Below, in pieces: positions 63,281 to 64,000 of a DNA stretch of 64,000 nucleotides. A model generated the notes under the pieces. The model worked only from the letters and a program-made list of their open reading frames with translations. It was not told where the DNA came from and did no database searches. Origin of the DNA: Maridesulfovibrio bastinii DSM 16055 (lineage in GTDB: Bacteria; Desulfobacterota; Desulfovibrionia; Desulfovibrionales; Desulfovibrionaceae); NCBI RefSeq assembly GCF_000429985.1, contig NZ_AUCX01000006.1, forward strand, positions 1 through 64,000, read 5' to 3'. The first letter of the stretch is position 1. Every line of letters starts with the position of its first letter. The position numbers were made by a program, and so were the translations under genes.

Positions 63281-63757
63281 TTAGGATTTGATCCGTGCGA
63301 GCATTCTCCATACAGCCACGGGCCTGATCCCGCGCACAGCACGCACAGCATAGAGATATAAACATCCCGCAAAAATAGCTCCGTCACGCAACAAAGCTTC
63401 TTTAAGCGAGTGAAAAGCTTTTCCTTCAGGGTCTTCCGGACCGAAACACCCGCAATCAACATCAAGCCCCATGCTTATTCCATGAAAAAGTACAGCCATA
63501 AAGACAATTATCATAAGGCTGTAAAGGGTAAGGCTCCCTTTTATATCAAAACACAAACCTGCGGCCACCAGTATCTCGACAACAGGAATTGCAATAGCTG
63601 CCAAAGGAATTATCGCATCAGGCAGAATCCCGTACCCGCTTATTACAAGCGCAAAATCGGCAGGAGAAAACAGCTTGGATATTCCTGAATAAAGAAAAAT
63701 CACAGCGAACAGAATCCGGAGAACAAAATAAATTTTAAGAGAAAAAATTTTAGCCAT
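63281..63757 (-). CDS. DoxX/MauE-family membrane protein
   Basis: A 158-residue inner-membrane protein with four hydrophobic segments, starting LRILFAVIFLYSGISKLFSP. A conserved cysteine pair lies in DVDCGCFGPEDPEG, between the last two segments. MauE-type proteins pass reducing power to periplasmic thiols or help disulfide formation. Paired with a periplasmic rhodanese, it could feed sulfur chemistry in the envelope, which is inference. Confidence 0.86.
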   Translation of the reverse strand: MAKIFSLKIYFVLRILFAVIFLYSGISKLFSPADFALVISGYGILPDAIIPLAAIAIPVVEILVAAGLCFDIKGSLTLYSLMIIVFMAVLFHGISMGLDVDCGCFGPEDPEGKAFHSLKEALLRDGAIFAGCLYLYAVRAVRGIRPVAVWRMLARIKS

Positions 63758-63807
63758 AACTCCGCCTGAATACGATTTTATATTATGCCAACTAACTGTG
63801 ACCTTGA

Positions 63808-63854
63808 AACAATTGCAAATTGTTAAAAACTATAGATTTTTAATAATTCTATAG
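63808..63854. promoter_or_regulatory. Two inverted repeats upstream of the mauE-like gene
   Basis: AACAATT-gca-AATTGTT (63808-63824) and CTATAGA...TCTATAG (63830-63854) lie back to back in the divergent gap. A minus-strand TAATAT box near 63783 suggests the first is near the promoter of the mauE-like gene, so both may be operators. Confidence 0.45.
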
Positions 63855-63960
63855 ATTTTAACTATATCTAATTTTAAGCTTAGAAAATACCCTTTGCATA
63901 ATGGCAGGTTTATAGCGTAGTTTTTTGAAGATAACTTGCTTGTAATAAGGATTTTAAAGA

Positions 63961-64000
63961 ATGAAAGAAAATGATTTAGACAAACCGGAAGATAATCACA
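63961..64000 (+). CDS. Start of a plus-strand gene cut by the window end
   Basis: ATG at 63961 follows AAGGA at 10 bases and opens MKENDLDKPEDNH before the window ends. The product cannot be identified from 13 residues. Confidence 0.5.
   Translation, partial: MKENDLDKPEDNH

Overview
The window looks like chromosome from a marine Desulfovibrionales bacterium of the Desulfovibrio/Maridesulfovibrio type. This is an inference from family content, not from a marker gene. The clues are moderately AT-rich DNA, rubrerythrin, a rhodanese lipoprotein beside a MauE-like protein, several MotB and chemotaxis proteins, a Ros/MucR-type regulator, a sigma-54 activator, and many two-component proteins. Nearly all the DNA is ordinary chromosomal coding sequence. 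No prophage, IS element, integrase or CRISPR array was seen.

Layout. 1-780: five tandem sigma-70 promoters on the minus strand, which read out of the window and look like rRNA operon promoters. 0.8-12 kb: a DASS-type anion transporter, then dnaE, queD and dtd, then a plus-strand run of an RsbW-like kinase, a STAS protein, a DUF342 protein, MotA, MotB and a CgeB-like glycosyltransferase, and a 29-residue membrane miniprotein on the minus strand. 12-24.9 kb (minus strand): a CHASE4 histidine kinase broken by an in-frame stop, cysS, ispDF, RNase P RNA, a zinc-ribbon protein, a Nif3-like protein, tRNA-Met, a heptose-phosphate nucleotidyltransferase, a cysteine-cluster protein, a GT2 glycosyltransferase, thpR and pncC. 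24.9-30.6 kb: a NodB deacetylase-GT4 fusion and a polar amino acid ABC transporter with two permeases fused into one chain. 30.9-38.5 kb: a sigma-54 activator with a dead receiver domain, serS, rubrerythrin, a small protein behind a good sigma-54 promoter, UspA, hisC and cmk. 38.7-47 kb: a chemoreceptor, a RelE/Xre toxin-antitoxin pair, degP, htpX and a PAS histidine kinase. 47-56 kb: small coiled-coil membrane proteins, two receiver-TPR proteins, a metallo-beta-lactamase fold protein, sppA, rpsA, phoU and pstB. 56-64 kb: an AMIN protein, glgP, a MucR-like regulator, a lone MotB, a receiver with a SpoIIE-like domain, a rhodanese lipoprotein with a MauE-like partner, and the start of a further gene.

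The most interesting local event is at 41.2-42.1 kb. The toxin-antitoxin module lies between two 41-bp direct repeats. One repeat is the true 3' end of degP including its stop codon. The other is a displaced copy that differs only at a synonymous tyrosine codon. This is the footprint expected of insertion at a gene's 3' end, yet no recombinase is present. Other points worth attention are the stacked promoters at the left edge, the nonsense-broken kinase, several signalling proteins that lack their phosphorylation or metal-binding residues, a ribosome-binding site buried in a hairpin ahead of a glycosyltransferase, and an unexplained terminator-like hairpin in the leader of pstB.

Functional links. 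Motility and surface signalling recur: MotA/MotB, a second MotB, a chemoreceptor, a sigma-54-driven small protein and glycosyltransferases. A partner-switching kinase and STAS pair sits in the motor operon, while a SpoIIE-like protein that might have been its phosphatase lies 54 kb away and lacks the expected acidic residues. The rest is mostly translation, replication, envelope stress and phosphate housekeeping.
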